A stretch of DNA of 64,000 nucleotides from JAIBBD01 sp041390685. GTDB taxonomy: Bacteria; Chloroflexota; Dehalococcoidia; UBA2979. Both the position numbers and the translations under genes were made by a program. Shown here one piece after another: positions 31,495 through 40,399 of this stretch (positions are counted from its first letter, which is position 1; every line of letters starts with the position of its first letter). Location of the stretch: contig JAWKPL010000001.1 of the NCBI GenBank assembly GCA_041390685.1, positions 248,001 to 312,000 on the forward strand, in the 5' to 3' direction. The notes under the pieces are model-generated. The model did no database searches. It was not told the DNA's origin and saw only the letters and a program-made list of their open reading frames with translations.

Positions 31495-32481
31495 TTAGTT
31501 CAGGCTGCTGATGTTGTCGATGCGCCAGACGTCACCGCTGATGGTGGTGACGAAGGCCGTGTCGCCGACGATCTCGAGCGTGGTCGGCATCGTCAGGTTC
31601 GCAACCAGGATGCCGAACGTGCCATCGTCGCGAACCAGGAGGACCTTGCCGCTGAACGGGTCAGCGGGCGGGCCTTCCGGCTCGGTCGGCTGAGTGCCGA
31701 ACGAGAGCGCGTAGAGGCGGCTCGACGGCCCCTTCTCGACATCGATGATGAACGGGACGCCCGCGGCGACGAGGGAAGCCTCGCCCTCGGGGAGCGTCAG
31801 GGCCCAGACGCGACCGTCCTCGGGCGCGTGCGGGTAGGCGCCGATCTGGGAGACGTAGAGGACGTTGTCCGCCCGCGACGCGCCCGTCGGCACGATGTTG
31901 TCGAACTGCGCCAGCTGGGAAATGGTGCCCTGGAACGTGTCAACGACCAGGAGCCGGTTGTGGTTGGCGTCGGCGACCAGCAGGTTGCCGGCGTCCAGCA
32001 CTTCCAGGCTGTAGGGATTGCCGGTCGGCGCGGCGTCGCCGAACCCGACCGGATGCGCCAGCGAGTACGCACCGAGGTCTGCGAGGATCTCGGGCTTGCC
32101 GTCCTTCGGAATCCGGTAGATGCCGACGACGTCCGGCGAGCTGACGCCACTGGTCAAGGCGTACAGGTCGAACCCGATGAACGCGATGTCGCTGACACCG
32201 CCCTCTTCGCTGGCGGGCAGGCCCCAGGCCTCGAGCGTCTTGGCGCCCGTGTCCGGGTCAATCCGCCAGACCTCGCCCTTGGAGCCATCAGCCACATAGA
32301 GCGCGTTGTCCGGACCGATGGCGGTGCCGAGCACGAAACCGAGGTCGGCAGCGATCTTCGTGCCGGCCGTGGGCTGCGGCGTGTGGTCATGACCCTCATG
32401 CGCCCCGGCGCCCGCCGTGAGGATCAGTGCCATCGCGACGAACACCGCGGATGAGGCAGCGAGCGTGATCAGACGTTTCAT
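31495..32481 (-). CDS. ScyD/ScyE-like secreted beta-propeller protein
   Basis: A 328-residue exported protein. A signal peptide (MKRLITLAASSAVFVAMALILTAGAGA, cleavage near AGA|HEGHDH) is followed by a His-rich mature start and six NHL-like blades, each with a pattern such as GTAIGPDNALYVADGSKGEVWRID, GNPYSLEVLDAGNLLVADANHNRLLVVD and GDTAFVTTISGDVWRID. The order matches the ScyD/ScyE family. Outside cyanobacterial scytonemin clusters the role is unknown; ligand or protein binding at the cell surface is likely. AAGGAGGG precedes the ATG. Confidence 0.88.
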   Translation of the reverse strand: MKRLITLAASSAVFVAMALILTAGAGAHEGHDHTPQPTAGTKIAADLGFVLGTAIGPDNALYVADGSKGEVWRIDPDTGAKTLEAWGLPASEEGGVSDIAFIGFDLYALTSGVSSPDVVGIYRIPKDGKPEILADLGAYSLAHPVGFGDAAPTGNPYSLEVLDAGNLLVADANHNRLLVVDTFQGTISQLAQFDNIVPTGASRADNVLYVSQIGAYPHAPEDGRVWALTLPEGEASLVAAGVPFIIDVEKGPSSRLYALSFGTQPTEPEGPPADPFSGKVLLVRDDGTFGILVANLTMPTTLEIVGDTAFVTTISGDVWRIDNISSLN

Positions 32482-32660
32482 AAGCCCTCCTTGCTAAACT
32501 GCGGACGCTCCTGCGCATTATGCAGTTGTCCACAGCGTATGTGCTATACCCGGACGCTGCGCGGCCCGCCGCCACGCGCCGCGGACCTCGCGGCCGCCAG
32601 GGGCGCGTGAAGTGCAGCCGTCGCCGCAGTCCGCCGAATCGTGGGCGTAACGAGGCCGAA

Positions 32661-32680
32661 GGCGGTAAGGTAGTACCGCC
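32661..32680. promoter_or_regulatory. 7-bp palindrome upstream of the STAS gene
   Basis: GGCGGTA (32661-32667) and TACCGCC (32674-32680) are perfect inverted copies in the 258-base divergent gap between the ScyD-like and STAS genes, 60 bases before the STAS start. A candidate operator or small hairpin; the rest of the gap shows nothing clear. Confidence 0.35.
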
Positions 32681-32739
32681 CTATCGATGCTGCGCCGGCG
32701 CACGGCCGGCGGCCACGGGGCGGTCCCGGTGGAGGCTGT

Positions 32740-33075
32740 GTGCGTATCAATCTCGAGGCCCCCAATCCTCGTACCGCGGTGCTGCACCTCAATGGCCGCC
32801 TCGACCTCGGGTGCGCCGCCAGCGTGAAGACCTCGATCCTGCAGGCCGTCGAGGATGGACAGCCGTTCGTCGTCGTCGACCTCGAGCACGTCCCATTCAT
32901 CGACAGCTCGGGGCTGGGAGCGTTGATCGGCGGGTTGCGAGCGGCCCGCGCGGCCGGGGGCGACCTGCGGATCGCGAACGCGGGGCCACAGGCGCGGATG
33001 ATCCTGGAACTGACGACACTCGACCGCGTGCTCACGACGCATGACACGATCGAGGCAGCGCTTGGCAGTGGGTAG
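32740..33075 (+). CDS. STAS-domain anti-sigma factor antagonist (RsbV/SpoIIAA-like)
   Basis: A 111-residue single STAS domain: VLHLNGRLDLGCAASVKTSIL, then VVVDLEHVPFIDSSGLGALIGGLRAA. Ser57 in DSSGLG corresponds to the serine that is phosphorylated by the partner kinase and dephosphorylated by a PP2C phosphatase. Unphosphorylated antagonist frees a sigma factor or other target from the anti-sigma kinase. The GTG start at 32740 fits the fold. The end overlaps the start of the kinase gene by 8 bases, which supports equimolar synthesis of the two partners. Confidence 0.92.
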   Translation: MRINLEAPNPRTAVLHLNGRLDLGCAASVKTSILQAVEDGQPFVVVDLEHVPFIDSSGLGALIGGLRAARAAGGDLRIANAGPQARMILELTTLDRVLTTHDTIEAALGSG

Positions 33076-33502
33076 CGCCCCACTCGCACTCCGGCGCGTG
33101 CAGATGCAGGCACGCTCCGACCGCCTGGAGGGCATCCACGGGGCACTGGAGCACGTCTGGGCCGCCGGAGAAGATCGCGGGATACGACCGGCCTTGCGCG
33201 CCAGGATGGAGTTCGACCTCGCGGTGATCGAGGTGGCGACGAACATCTGTGAGCACGCCGGGCCGGCAGGCGGCGTCACGTTCGAGCTCGAACTGTCGCT
33301 CTACGCGGACCGCATCGAGGCTCGTTTCGAGGACGATGCGGGGCCGCCGGTGCTACCGGCGCGTGCGGAGATGCCGCCACACACCGCGGAGTCGGGCCGC
33401 GGACTGGCGATCGTCCAGCGGGCCGTCGACGAGATGCGGTACGAGCGTCTTGGCGGGCGGAACAACCTGTGGTTCCTCAGGAAGCAGCTCCAGCCGTACT
33501 AG
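33068..33502 (+). CDS. anti-sigma regulatory factor, RsbW-like serine kinase
   Basis: A 144-residue HATPase of the RsbW/SpoIIAB type: N-box VIEVATNICEHA, G1-like FEDDAGPPVLPA and G2-like SGRGLAIVQRAVDEM. It would bind and phosphorylate the STAS protein coded just upstream and hold a sigma factor or another output. GTG 33068 lies within the upstream gene and keeps the whole fold. The last 26 bases overlap the 3' end of the convergent phosphatase gene, so all three partner-switching genes meet here. No sigma factor gene is in the window. Confidence 0.9.
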   Translation: MGSAPLALRRVQMQARSDRLEGIHGALEHVWAAGEDRGIRPALRARMEFDLAVIEVATNICEHAGPAGGVTFELELSLYADRIEARFEDDAGPPVLPARAEMPPHTAESGRGLAIVQRAVDEMRYERLGGRNNLWFLRKQLQPY

Positions 33503-35309
33503 GAACGTGCTCGATGCGGGCAGGCGCCTCGGGCAGCCGGAGCAGCAGCAACGTGACATCGTCCTCCGGCACGCCCGCGTCGAGGGCGGTCGTCAGGGTG
33601 CGTTCGACGGCGCGGAAGGCGTCGAACCGAGCGCCCCGCAGGACCGATGTGAGCGCGGGGGGGCTCATCAAGTCCGGCAGCAGGTCAAGGAGGCCATCGC
33701 TGCAGACGAACAGGCAGTAGCCGGGCCCGAGACGCACCTCCGTGCTGCGCACGTCGTAGGGCGCATCGAGTGTCCCCAGCGGCAGGCTCGTCGCGGGCAG
33801 CCGCTGGACGTCGCCGTCGCGCGTCAGGACGAACGAGAGTCCGTGTCCGCAGTCGACGTATGTGAGCGTGTTCGTGCGGGTCTCGAAGCGCGCGTAGAAG
33901 AGCGTGCTAAACGCGGAGGTGTTCGAGAAGTCGTTCGCCATCAGACCAGCGGCGCGCACGATGGTCTCTGACACCCCGCTGCGCTGCGCGCACGCGCGCA
34001 GCGCGGTGCGCATGGAAGCCATCAGCAGCGCCGCGCCCAGGCCCTTCCCCATCACGTCCCCGAACGCGATGTGGAGGGTGCCGTCGGGCTGCTCCCACCA
34101 GTCGTAGAAATCACCGCCGAGGTTGCGAGCAGGCAGGTACCGGGCCACGAGCTCATAGTGGTCGCCGCGATGGTTCGGAACCGGCATCAAGGTGGCCTGT
34201 ACCTCGGCCGCGTTCCTGAGTTCCTGCCGGGTGTCGAGCACGACTTCCACGTTGTCCGTCAGCACGAGGAGGACGCGCGCCAGGATCGCTGCGCCGCCAA
34301 CCGCACCTACGAACGCGAGCATGCGGTCCAGGTGGAACCGCCCATCGACGCCGAGCGCGTCGCCTGCGAGCAGCCCGCCCACCAGGACGAGGATGACCGC
34401 GGGCGCCGCCCCGAGCCATCTGGCACCGCGCCGCGCGGAGAGCGCCACCCGGTATTCGGCGCCAAAGAGGGCCTGCAAGCCGGCCGCGTACGCCATCAAC
34501 AGGAACCCGCCGACCCACGCGGGGTCTGTTGCGAGGTTTCCGGACAAGTACTGATCCTGGACTTCGAGGTACGCGAAGACAAGGTCGGCGGCGAGGAATG
34601 CCAGCAGCCCGATGAAGAGCACGGCAAGGATGATGCCGGCGATTCCCCGCCACACATTCCGCAGTGCCAGGGCGAGGACCGCAAGGAGCAGCAGGTCGCC
34701 GACGGGGTAGGCGGCCGATAGCGCCTGTTGCAGTACACCAACATCCGACTGCGCGAGGATGTCGCTCACCACGAAGCGCCAGATGAGCGCCGCGCCGACG
34801 AGTGCCGTCGCGCCCGCGCTGAGGATGTCGGCCCAGTGGCGCGCCTCGGATTCCCGGGGCATGAGCATCACGACCCCGGCGAGCATCAGCGGGATCGCCG
34901 CGAGATAGCCGACGTCCACGAGGGAGGGAAACGGCGTCTCGACACGGAGGATGACCTCATAGAAAGCCCAGGCGGTCTCGCCCAGTCCCCACGCCAGCCA
35001 GCCACTCGCAAGCAGGGACCAGCCGCGGCGCGGACGCCCCTCGGCGCGGCGAGCCGCGAGCACAGCGATGGCCGCAGCCGCGAGGGGAGGGATCGCGCCG
35101 CCCACGTCGGACACCGCGAGGAAGACAAGGCTGTCACGTCCGAACGGCCGCGCGGCCGTCCACGCGAAGAACGCAATCGCGTACGCCGCGAGCCCGGCGG
35201 CGAGCATGGCATGCAGCCGCCACGCCCGACCGCCGGCCGCGGCGCGGACTCCGGCAGCGTGCCGTGAGAACTCGATAGAGGGAGACGTACTCGACAAGGC
35301 GCTTGCCAT
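33477..35309 (-). CDS. membrane PP2C-type phosphatase (SpoIIE/RsbU-like)
   Basis: A 610-residue protein. The N-terminal half has about ten hydrophobic segments (residues 30-340), a membrane sensor of the kind sometimes named MASE-like. The C-terminal SpoIIE domain starts at NAAEVQATLMPVPN and shows LPARNLGGDFYDWWE, FGDVMGKGLGAALLMASMRTALR, YVDCGHGLSFVL and VCSDGLLDLLPD; the Asp residues of GGDFYD, FGDVMGKG and CSDGL bind the two metals. It would dephosphorylate the STAS antagonist coded opposite it. Convergent overlap with the RsbW-like gene is 26 bases. Confidence 0.92.
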   Translation of the reverse strand: MASALSSTSPSIEFSRHAAGVRAAAGGRAWRLHAMLAAGLAAYAIAFFAWTAARPFGRDSLVFLAVSDVGGAIPPLAAAAIAVLAARRAEGRPRRGWSLLASGWLAWGLGETAWAFYEVILRVETPFPSLVDVGYLAAIPLMLAGVVMLMPRESEARHWADILSAGATALVGAALIWRFVVSDILAQSDVGVLQQALSAAYPVGDLLLLAVLALALRNVWRGIAGIILAVLFIGLLAFLAADLVFAYLEVQDQYLSGNLATDPAWVGGFLLMAYAAGLQALFGAEYRVALSARRGARWLGAAPAVILVLVGGLLAGDALGVDGRFHLDRMLAFVGAVGGAAILARVLLVLTDNVEVVLDTRQELRNAAEVQATLMPVPNHRGDHYELVARYLPARNLGGDFYDWWEQPDGTLHIAFGDVMGKGLGAALLMASMRTALRACAQRSGVSETIVRAAGLMANDFSNTSAFSTLFYARFETRTNTLTYVDCGHGLSFVLTRDGDVQRLPATSLPLGTLDAPYDVRSTEVRLGPGYCLFVCSDGLLDLLPDLMSPPALTSVLRGARFDAFRAVERTLTTALDAGVPEDDVTLLLLRLPEAPARIEHVPSTAGAAS

Positions 35310-35413
35310 CGCTCACGTTCGCGGCGAATCGATTGATCCTACCACCGGGCGGCGGAGCGGGGCGCGCTCCACGTCATGAGACAATCGAGAGCCAGCCTCG
35401 ATAAGGAGACGGC

Positions 35414-36508
35414 ATGCAGTTCGGCATCTTCTCGGTGGGCGACGTCACGCCCGATCCGACGACGGGGCGCACACCGACGGAGGCGGAACGCATCCAGTCG
35501 ATGGTCGCGATCGCGCTCAAGGCGGAGGAGGTTGGGCTCGACGTCTTCGCGACCGGCGAGCACCACAACCCGCCGTTCGTGCCCTCCTCGCCCACGACGC
35601 TCCTCGGCTACATCGCCGGGCGCACGCAGCGCATCGTGCTTTCCACGGCGACGACGCTAATCACGACGAACGACCCCGTGAAGATCGCCGAGGATTACGC
35701 GATGCTGCAGCACCTCGCGGGCGGGCGGGTCGACCTCATGCTCGGGCGTGGCAATACGGCCCCGGTGTACCCGTGGTTCGGGCAGGACATCCGCAACGGA
35801 ATCGCGCTCGCGATCGAGCACTACGCGCTGCTCCACCGGTTGTGGCGCGAGGAGTCCGTCGACTGGGAGGGCCGGTTCCGCACGCCTCTTCAGGGATTCA
35901 CCTCGACGCCGCGGCCGCTGGACGACGTGCCGCCATTCGTCTGGCACGGTTCGATTCGCAGCCCCGAGATCGCCGACCAGGCGGCCTTCTATGGCGACGG
36001 GTTCTTCCACAACAACATCTTCTGGCCGGTCGAGCACGTGCGGAGCCTCGTGACGTTCTACCGAGAGCGGTACGAGCGGTACGGCCACGGCGGTGCGGAC
36101 GAGGCGATCGTGGGCCTCGGCGGACAGATCTTCGCGCGGCCCCGGGCAGAGGATGCGGTGCGCGAGTTCCGGCCGTACTTCGACAACGCGCCCGTGTACG
36201 GGCACGGCCCATCGCTCGAGGAGTTCAGCCGGACGACGCCACTCACCGTCGGCACGCCGCAGCAGATCGTCGAGCGTTACGCGCAGATGCGCGAGCACAT
36301 CGGCGACTACCAGCGCCAGCTGTTTCTGACGGACCATGCCGGACTGCCCCTCGCGACGGTGCTGGAACAGATCGAGATACTCGGGACCGAGATCGTGCCG
36401 GCGTTGCGGCGGGAGATGGCCATCGGTCGGCCGGCGCACGTCCCCGATGCCCCGAGGCACGGGTCGCTGCGGACGCAGGATGCGGCGAGAGCGCCGGCCG
36501 CCCCCTAG
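35414..36508 (+). CDS. LLM-class flavin-dependent oxidoreductase
   Basis: A 364-residue luciferase-like monooxygenase: MQFGIFSVGDVTPDPTTG, GLDVFATGEHHNPPFVPSSPTTLLGYIAGRT, the flavin-site strand IVLSTATTLITTNDPVKIAEDYAMLQHLAGGRVDLMLGRG, and PFVWHGSIRSPEIADQAAFYGDG. FMNH2 or F420 could be used; EHH near residue 55 is typical of the bacterial luciferase-like group. AAGGAG is placed well before ATG 35414. The stop TAG 36506-36508 overlaps the stop of the convergent NAD kinase by a shared CTAG. Confidence 0.9.
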   Translation: MQFGIFSVGDVTPDPTTGRTPTEAERIQSMVAIALKAEEVGLDVFATGEHHNPPFVPSSPTTLLGYIAGRTQRIVLSTATTLITTNDPVKIAEDYAMLQHLAGGRVDLMLGRGNTAPVYPWFGQDIRNGIALAIEHYALLHRLWREESVDWEGRFRTPLQGFTSTPRPLDDVPPFVWHGSIRSPEIADQAAFYGDGFFHNNIFWPVEHVRSLVTFYRERYERYGHGGADEAIVGLGGQIFARPRAEDAVREFRPYFDNAPVYGHGPSLEEFSRTTPLTVGTPQQIVERYAQMREHIGDYQRQLFLTDHAGLPLATVLEQIEILGTEIVPALRREMAIGRPAHVPDAPRHGSLRTQDAARAPAAP

Positions 36509-37401
36509 TTCGCAACCCCCTCGGCGTCGTCGTTGGCTACGACGTGGTCGATCCGCAGCCAGCCGAGGCGCCGCGCGAGGTTGGCGTAGAACTGCCGCTC
36601 CGGACCGAGGCGGATGAACAGCGCCTCCCGCGGCGATCGGGTGACGCGGACGAACGTCCCCGAGGGCACAGGCTGCTCGTGCGCGCCGTCGACGAGCAGC
36701 ACCGCCTCGTAGCCGCGGGCGACTTCGAGCTCGATGCGGGCGTCCCCGGGGAGCACGAGCGCGTTGGGGTAGGACAGGTGGGGGGCTACGGCAGTGACGA
36801 TCAGGCTGTCGGACGTGGGGTGCAGGATCGGCCCGCCGACCGAGAGCGAGTAGCCAGTCGAGCCCGTCGCCGTCGCGGCCATCACGGCATCGGCGCGGTA
36901 CTCGGCCAGCAGCACGCCATCAACGCGCAGGCCGACGGTCACGGTCCGTCCGAGGTGCACACGGCCGATAACGACATCGTTCAGGGCATGTTGGGGAGGC
37001 GCCTCGCCGACCTGCGCCTGCAGCATCACACGGCGCTCGACGCGCCCGCCGCCATCCATGATGGTGGCGAGCGCCGCTTCCGCCTCGCCTTCGGTCGCCT
37101 CAGCGAGGAAGCCAAGGCGGCCCATGCGCACGCCGAATACGGGCACGCCCGCCTGCGAGGCGATGCCTGACGCGTGGAGGACCGTCCCATCGCCGCCGAC
37201 GCAGACGAGCACGTCCGCATCGTCGAGGCGGTCACCGAGGTCGCTCTCGGCCCCGTCGCGAGGCAGTTCGGTTACGAGCGTTTTCGCCCCGCGCGCCTCG
37301 GCGACGGCGCGTAATCGCTCGGTCATGTCAGCTGCGCCGACCACCGACGGGTGGTAGCAGAAATGCAGATGCCGCATGCCGCGCGGGACGCGTTCGTTCA
37401 T
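36505..37401 (-). CDS. nadK: NAD(+)/NADH kinase
   Basis: A 298-residue NAD kinase, which makes NADP from NAD and ATP or polyphosphate. Motifs: VCVGGDGTVLHAS (GGDG, catalytic Asp), FGVRMGRLGFLAE, ALNDVVIGR, and the second-domain core VMAATATGSTGYSLSVGGPILHP. ATG 37401 was chosen because it shares a base with the TlyA stop (TGATG); an in-frame ATG eight codons on (MRHLHFCYHP) is also possible, since the Rossmann strand starts there. TlyA and NadK adjacency is common in bacteria, often with recN following. Confidence 0.93.
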   Translation of the reverse strand: MNERVPRGMRHLHFCYHPSVVGAADMTERLRAVAEARGAKTLVTELPRDGAESDLGDRLDDADVLVCVGGDGTVLHASGIASQAGVPVFGVRMGRLGFLAEATEGEAEAALATIMDGGGRVERRVMLQAQVGEAPPQHALNDVVIGRVHLGRTVTVGLRVDGVLLAEYRADAVMAATATGSTGYSLSVGGPILHPTSDSLIVTAVAPHLSYPNALVLPGDARIELEVARGYEAVLLVDGAHEQPVPSGTFVRVTRSPREALFIRLGPERQFYANLARRLGWLRIDHVVANDDAEGVAN

Positions 37402-38147
37402 CAGTCCCGCCGCTCCAACACCAGGAAGAACTCCTGGTTCCCGGCTGGCCCCAGTAGCGGTGAACGGACCACGGCCCGGACGCGGAGGCCGTGACGGACC
37501 GCCCAGGCTGCGACCCGCCCCACGCACGCGGCATGGACGAGGGGGTCGCGCACGACGCCGCCCCGCCCCACCTCGGCCCGCCCAGCCTCGAACTGCGGCT
37601 TGACCAGCGCGACGATGCGTGCGCCACGACTCAGCGAGGCAACCACCGCCGGAAGCACGGCGGTGAGCGAAATGAACGAGACGTCGATCGTCGCGAGGTC
37701 GGCCGGGGGGTCGAGCGGCGGCAGCGACCGCGCGTTGACACGTTCACGGACCTCAACGCGAGGGTCGTCGCGAAGCCGCTGGGCCAGCTGGCCGTAGCCG
37801 ACATCCACCGCGACGACGCCAGCGGCCCCCCGCTGTAGCAGGCAGTCGGTGAAGCCGCCCGTGGACGCGCCGACATCGAGACAGCGGAGCCCCCGAGGGT
37901 CGATGCCGGCGCGGTCGAGGGCGTGCGCGAGCTTCTCGCCGCCGCGGCTGACGAACGGCGCGGCCGCGCGGAGCGAAAGCGCGGCGTCTTCACGAATGGC
38001 CTCGGCGGGCCGCGCGGCGGGCGCGCCGTCGACGAGCACGTCGCGGGCGAGGATGAGCGCGCGCGCCCGCTCGCGTGTCGGAGCGAGTCCCCGCTCAACG
38101 AGCAGCGTGTCGAGCCGCTGGCGTCTGGGCCGTTGGGTAGCGGTCAC
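37401..38147 (-). CDS. tlyA: TlyA-family rRNA 2'-O-methyltransferase
   Basis: A 248-residue protein with an N-terminal S4 RNA-binding domain (RLDTLLVERGLAPTRERARALILARDVLVDG, residues 11-70), followed by an FtsJ-type methyltransferase: FVSRGGEKLAHAL, SAM-binding LDVGASTGGFTDCLLQRGA, VDVGYGQLA, and VSFISLTAVLPAV with VKPQFEAGR. In mycobacteria TlyA 2'-O-methylates 16S and 23S rRNA and controls capreomycin sensitivity. Operonic with nadK. Confidence 0.93.
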   Translation of the reverse strand: MTATQRPRRQRLDTLLVERGLAPTRERARALILARDVLVDGAPAARPAEAIREDAALSLRAAAPFVSRGGEKLAHALDRAGIDPRGLRCLDVGASTGGFTDCLLQRGAAGVVAVDVGYGQLAQRLRDDPRVEVRERVNARSLPPLDPPADLATIDVSFISLTAVLPAVVASLSRGARIVALVKPQFEAGRAEVGRGGVVRDPLVHAACVGRVAAWAVRHGLRVRAVVRSPLLGPAGNQEFFLVLERRD

Positions 38148-38171
38148 TTCGTTGCCGAGAATATCACCGGA

Positions 38172-38221
38172 GGGTCGCCGCTCGCGCCGCCTCGATGAGG
38201 CGCGGCACGCTGCGTCGACCC
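38172..38221 (-). terminator. stem-loop between phosphoesterase and tlyA
   Basis: GGGTCG (38172-38177) and CGACCC (38216-38221) frame an inner CGCCTC/GAGGCG stem. It lies just after the phosphoesterase stop on the minus strand and could end that message. Moderate structure only. Confidence 0.35.
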
Positions 38222-38228
38222 TTGCCGC

Positions 38229-38885
38229 CTACATCTGGTCGCGCGGGCCCTGCCCGGGCCAGTGCAGCGTGCCGTTGCTCAACTCGATGGGTTGCCCGTT
38301 GTACGACGCACTGGCGACGCGACCACCTCGCTCGACATCCACGTGCGCAGGAAGCGTCGGGTTCTTCAGGCCCTCCGTTTCGCCGAGCGGGATGATCTCG
38401 GCATGCACGCCGTCGCGCGTGACATCGAGGAGGACGACCGAACCGAGGCGCACCGTCTGGTTGTGCGGCAGGGTGAGGCTGCCTGAGTTGATGATGAGGG
38501 TGTTGTCCTCGTACTCGAGGCGCTCGTAGTGGGTGTCGCCGGCAATCAGGATGTCGAGCTCAGACTCGCCGTACCCGCGGCGCTTCAGATGGCCAACGCG
38601 GTCCTCGCGGTGGCGGTGATCGAGGACGATGTGGGCCATGCCCATCCGCCAGCCCTCACGCTCGATGACGACGACGTCCTCGAGGCGGGGGTCGTCGAAC
38701 GTGTCATGGTTGCCGCGGTTCACGATCAGCGGGCCGAACTGCTCCATCCAGTCGAGGACGAGCGGCCCCGTGACGTCGCCGGTGTGCACGATGAGGTCAA
38801 CGGACGCGAGGAATTCGCCCGGGCCTGGCCCGAACTCATCGAGGGGCCTGCCGGTGTGCGTGTCGGAGAGGATGCCAATGCGCAT
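38229..38885 (-). CDS. metallophosphoesterase, YfcE/MJ0936 type
   Basis: A 218-residue calcineurin-like phosphoesterase: GILSDTHTGR (Asp, His), VDLIVHTGDVTG (GD), VNRGNHDTFD (GNHD), and later MAHIVLDHRH and IAGDTHYERLEYEDNTLIINSGSLTLP (GDTH... NSGS). These are the five blocks that bind two metals in the YfcE/MJ0936 family, which cleave phosphodiesters such as cyclic nucleotides or RNA ends. The tail after the core is a little longer than usual. Single gene, minus strand. Confidence 0.92.
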   Translation of the reverse strand: MRIGILSDTHTGRPLDEFGPGPGEFLASVDLIVHTGDVTGPLVLDWMEQFGPLIVNRGNHDTFDDPRLEDVVVIEREGWRMGMAHIVLDHRHREDRVGHLKRRGYGESELDILIAGDTHYERLEYEDNTLIINSGSLTLPHNQTVRLGSVVLLDVTRDGVHAEIIPLGETEGLKNPTLPAHVDVERGGRVASASYNGQPIELSNGTLHWPGQGPRDQM

Positions 38886-38935
38886 CCGCTGACATTACAC
38901 CATTCGTTGGTTGGGAGCCGCAGCGCGGCCGCGCC

Positions 38936-40213
38936 CTACTCGACAACGCCCCCCGAGCGCAGTCCGGCGATTTCGTCCGCGGTGAGGCCGAACTCCGCCA
39001 GCACCTCGTCCGTGTGACCACCGAGGGGCGGCGACGGGCGCGTGCTCCCCACACGGGTCTTCGACAGCTGCACGACGGGCCCCACCATGCGCTCCGGACC
39101 CGTGAGCGGGTGGTCGAAGTCGAGCATGTAGCCCATCGCCTCGACCTGAGGGTCGTACGCCATCTCCTCCGGGAAGTTGACCTTCGAGACGGGGGCGCCC
39201 TCCTGATCGAAGCGCTCGATCCACTCGTCCATCGTCCGCGTCAGCATGATCTGGCGGATGCGCTCGCGCACCTGGTCGACGACGACATCGTTCGCGGGGT
39301 CGAGGGCGTTGAAGTCCGGCGAAGACGTGGGGTCCTCCTCGAGGCCGATGGCACGGCGCATCTGCTGCTGGTTGAGCGGGGTCAGCGCGCCGAGGATGAG
39401 CGCGCCGTCCTGAACACGGTAGCCGCCGTACCAGAGCCGGAACGCCTTGTTGAGAATGCCCGCTTGCGCGCGGATCTCGAGTTGCTCCTCGTAGGAGCGG
39501 CCCTCTGCTCGGGCCTCGGTGACGCGCTCGAACATCGGCTCGATGGCCATGGCGTCGAAGACGGGAAGCTTCGAGACGAACGAGCCCTGGAGCACAAGCC
39601 CAGCCTGGAGGAGGGAGGTGGAGACCTTCTGCCCCTCACCGGTGAGGCTGCGGTGGAAGAGCGCGGCGCATACCCCGACCGCGGCGGATACGGCAGCGAG
39701 ATAATCGGCGGGCGCCGTGGCCGTGATCATCAGCGGCGCACCCCACTCATCGACCTTGGCATCGCCGGCCATGAGGCCGGAGTAGGCCTGCGCGACGATG
39801 TCCGAGCCGGAGCGGTCGGCGCCGGGACCCTCGGTGCCGAAGCCCGTGTTCTCCACGTAGACGAGGTCGGGACGAATGCCGCTCAAGGTCGCATAGTCGA
39901 GCTGCAGCTTCGCCGGCACCGAGGGGCGAGCGTTGATGATAAAGACGTCGATGGAGGGCATCAGGCGGTGGATCAACGCCTTGCCCTCAGGCCTCGTGAG
40001 GTCGACGACGAGGCTGCGCTTGCCTCGGTTGAGCGAGTGGTACCCCTTGCTCTCGCCGGGCATGAACGCACCGTTACGGCGGGTGCTCTCGCCTCCCGGC
40101 GGCTCAACCTTGATGACATCGGCACCGAGGTCGGCGAGCACCACGCCGCAGAACGGACCGGCGACGACCTGCGTGATGTCCAGCACTCTGATGCCGTCCA
40201 GCGGACCCGGCAT
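38936..40213 (-). CDS. CaiB/BaiF-family CoA transferase (class III)
   Basis: A 425-residue class III CoA transferase: GIRVLDITQVVAGPFCGVVLADLGADVIKVEPPGGESTRRNG, NRGKRSLVVDLTRPEGKAL, VYVENTGFGTEGPGADRSGSDIVAQAYSG, and the C-terminal PVVQLSKTRVGSTRPSPPLGGHTDEVL. It exchanges CoA between acyl-CoA and a free acid, or racemises 2-methylacyl-CoA. At the position of the usual M-x-D active-site block the sequence reads VSTSLLQAGL, so the expected Asp may be absent; the alignment was done by eye. A promoter on the minus strand (40248-40275) fits its ATG at 40213. Divergent from an aldo/keto reductase. Confidence 0.9.
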   Translation of the reverse strand: MPGPLDGIRVLDITQVVAGPFCGVVLADLGADVIKVEPPGGESTRRNGAFMPGESKGYHSLNRGKRSLVVDLTRPEGKALIHRLMPSIDVFIINARPSVPAKLQLDYATLSGIRPDLVYVENTGFGTEGPGADRSGSDIVAQAYSGLMAGDAKVDEWGAPLMITATAPADYLAAVSAAVGVCAALFHRSLTGEGQKVSTSLLQAGLVLQGSFVSKLPVFDAMAIEPMFERVTEARAEGRSYEEQLEIRAQAGILNKAFRLWYGGYRVQDGALILGALTPLNQQQMRRAIGLEEDPTSSPDFNALDPANDVVVDQVRERIRQIMLTRTMDEWIERFDQEGAPVSKVNFPEEMAYDPQVEAMGYMLDFDHPLTGPERMVGPVVQLSKTRVGSTRPSPPLGGHTDEVLAEFGLTADEIAGLRSGGVVE

Positions 40214-40247
40214 GTCCCGCCCCCTCTCGCCCCCGCGCTACGCGGCG

Positions 40248-40275
40248 ATTATAGGGGTGATCGCCGTCTCGCCAA
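40248..40275 (-). promoter_or_regulatory. promoter of the CoA transferase gene
   Basis: On the minus strand TTGGCG (40275-40270) and a perfect TATAAT (40253-40248) are 16 bases apart. Transcription would begin near 40241, leaving a leader of about 28 bases to the ATG at 40213. Confidence 0.6.
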
Positions 40276-40296
40276 GATCCCTCGAGAGTCCGACGT

Positions 40297-40325
40297 TTGA
40301 CGCAGCCAGGGGGCGGGAGTACGTT
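40297..40325 (+). promoter_or_regulatory. candidate promoter of the aldo/keto reductase gene
   Basis: TTGACG (40297-40302) and TACGTT (40320-40325) are 17 bases apart, about 75 bases before the ATG at 40400. The -35 is good, the -10 weak. Confidence 0.4.
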
Positions 40326-40399
40326 CCGTCGGTTGAGGAACAATACCCCGAGGGGGTACACGGCAACGGTCTGGTCGAATGCATGAAGGAGCAGCGACG

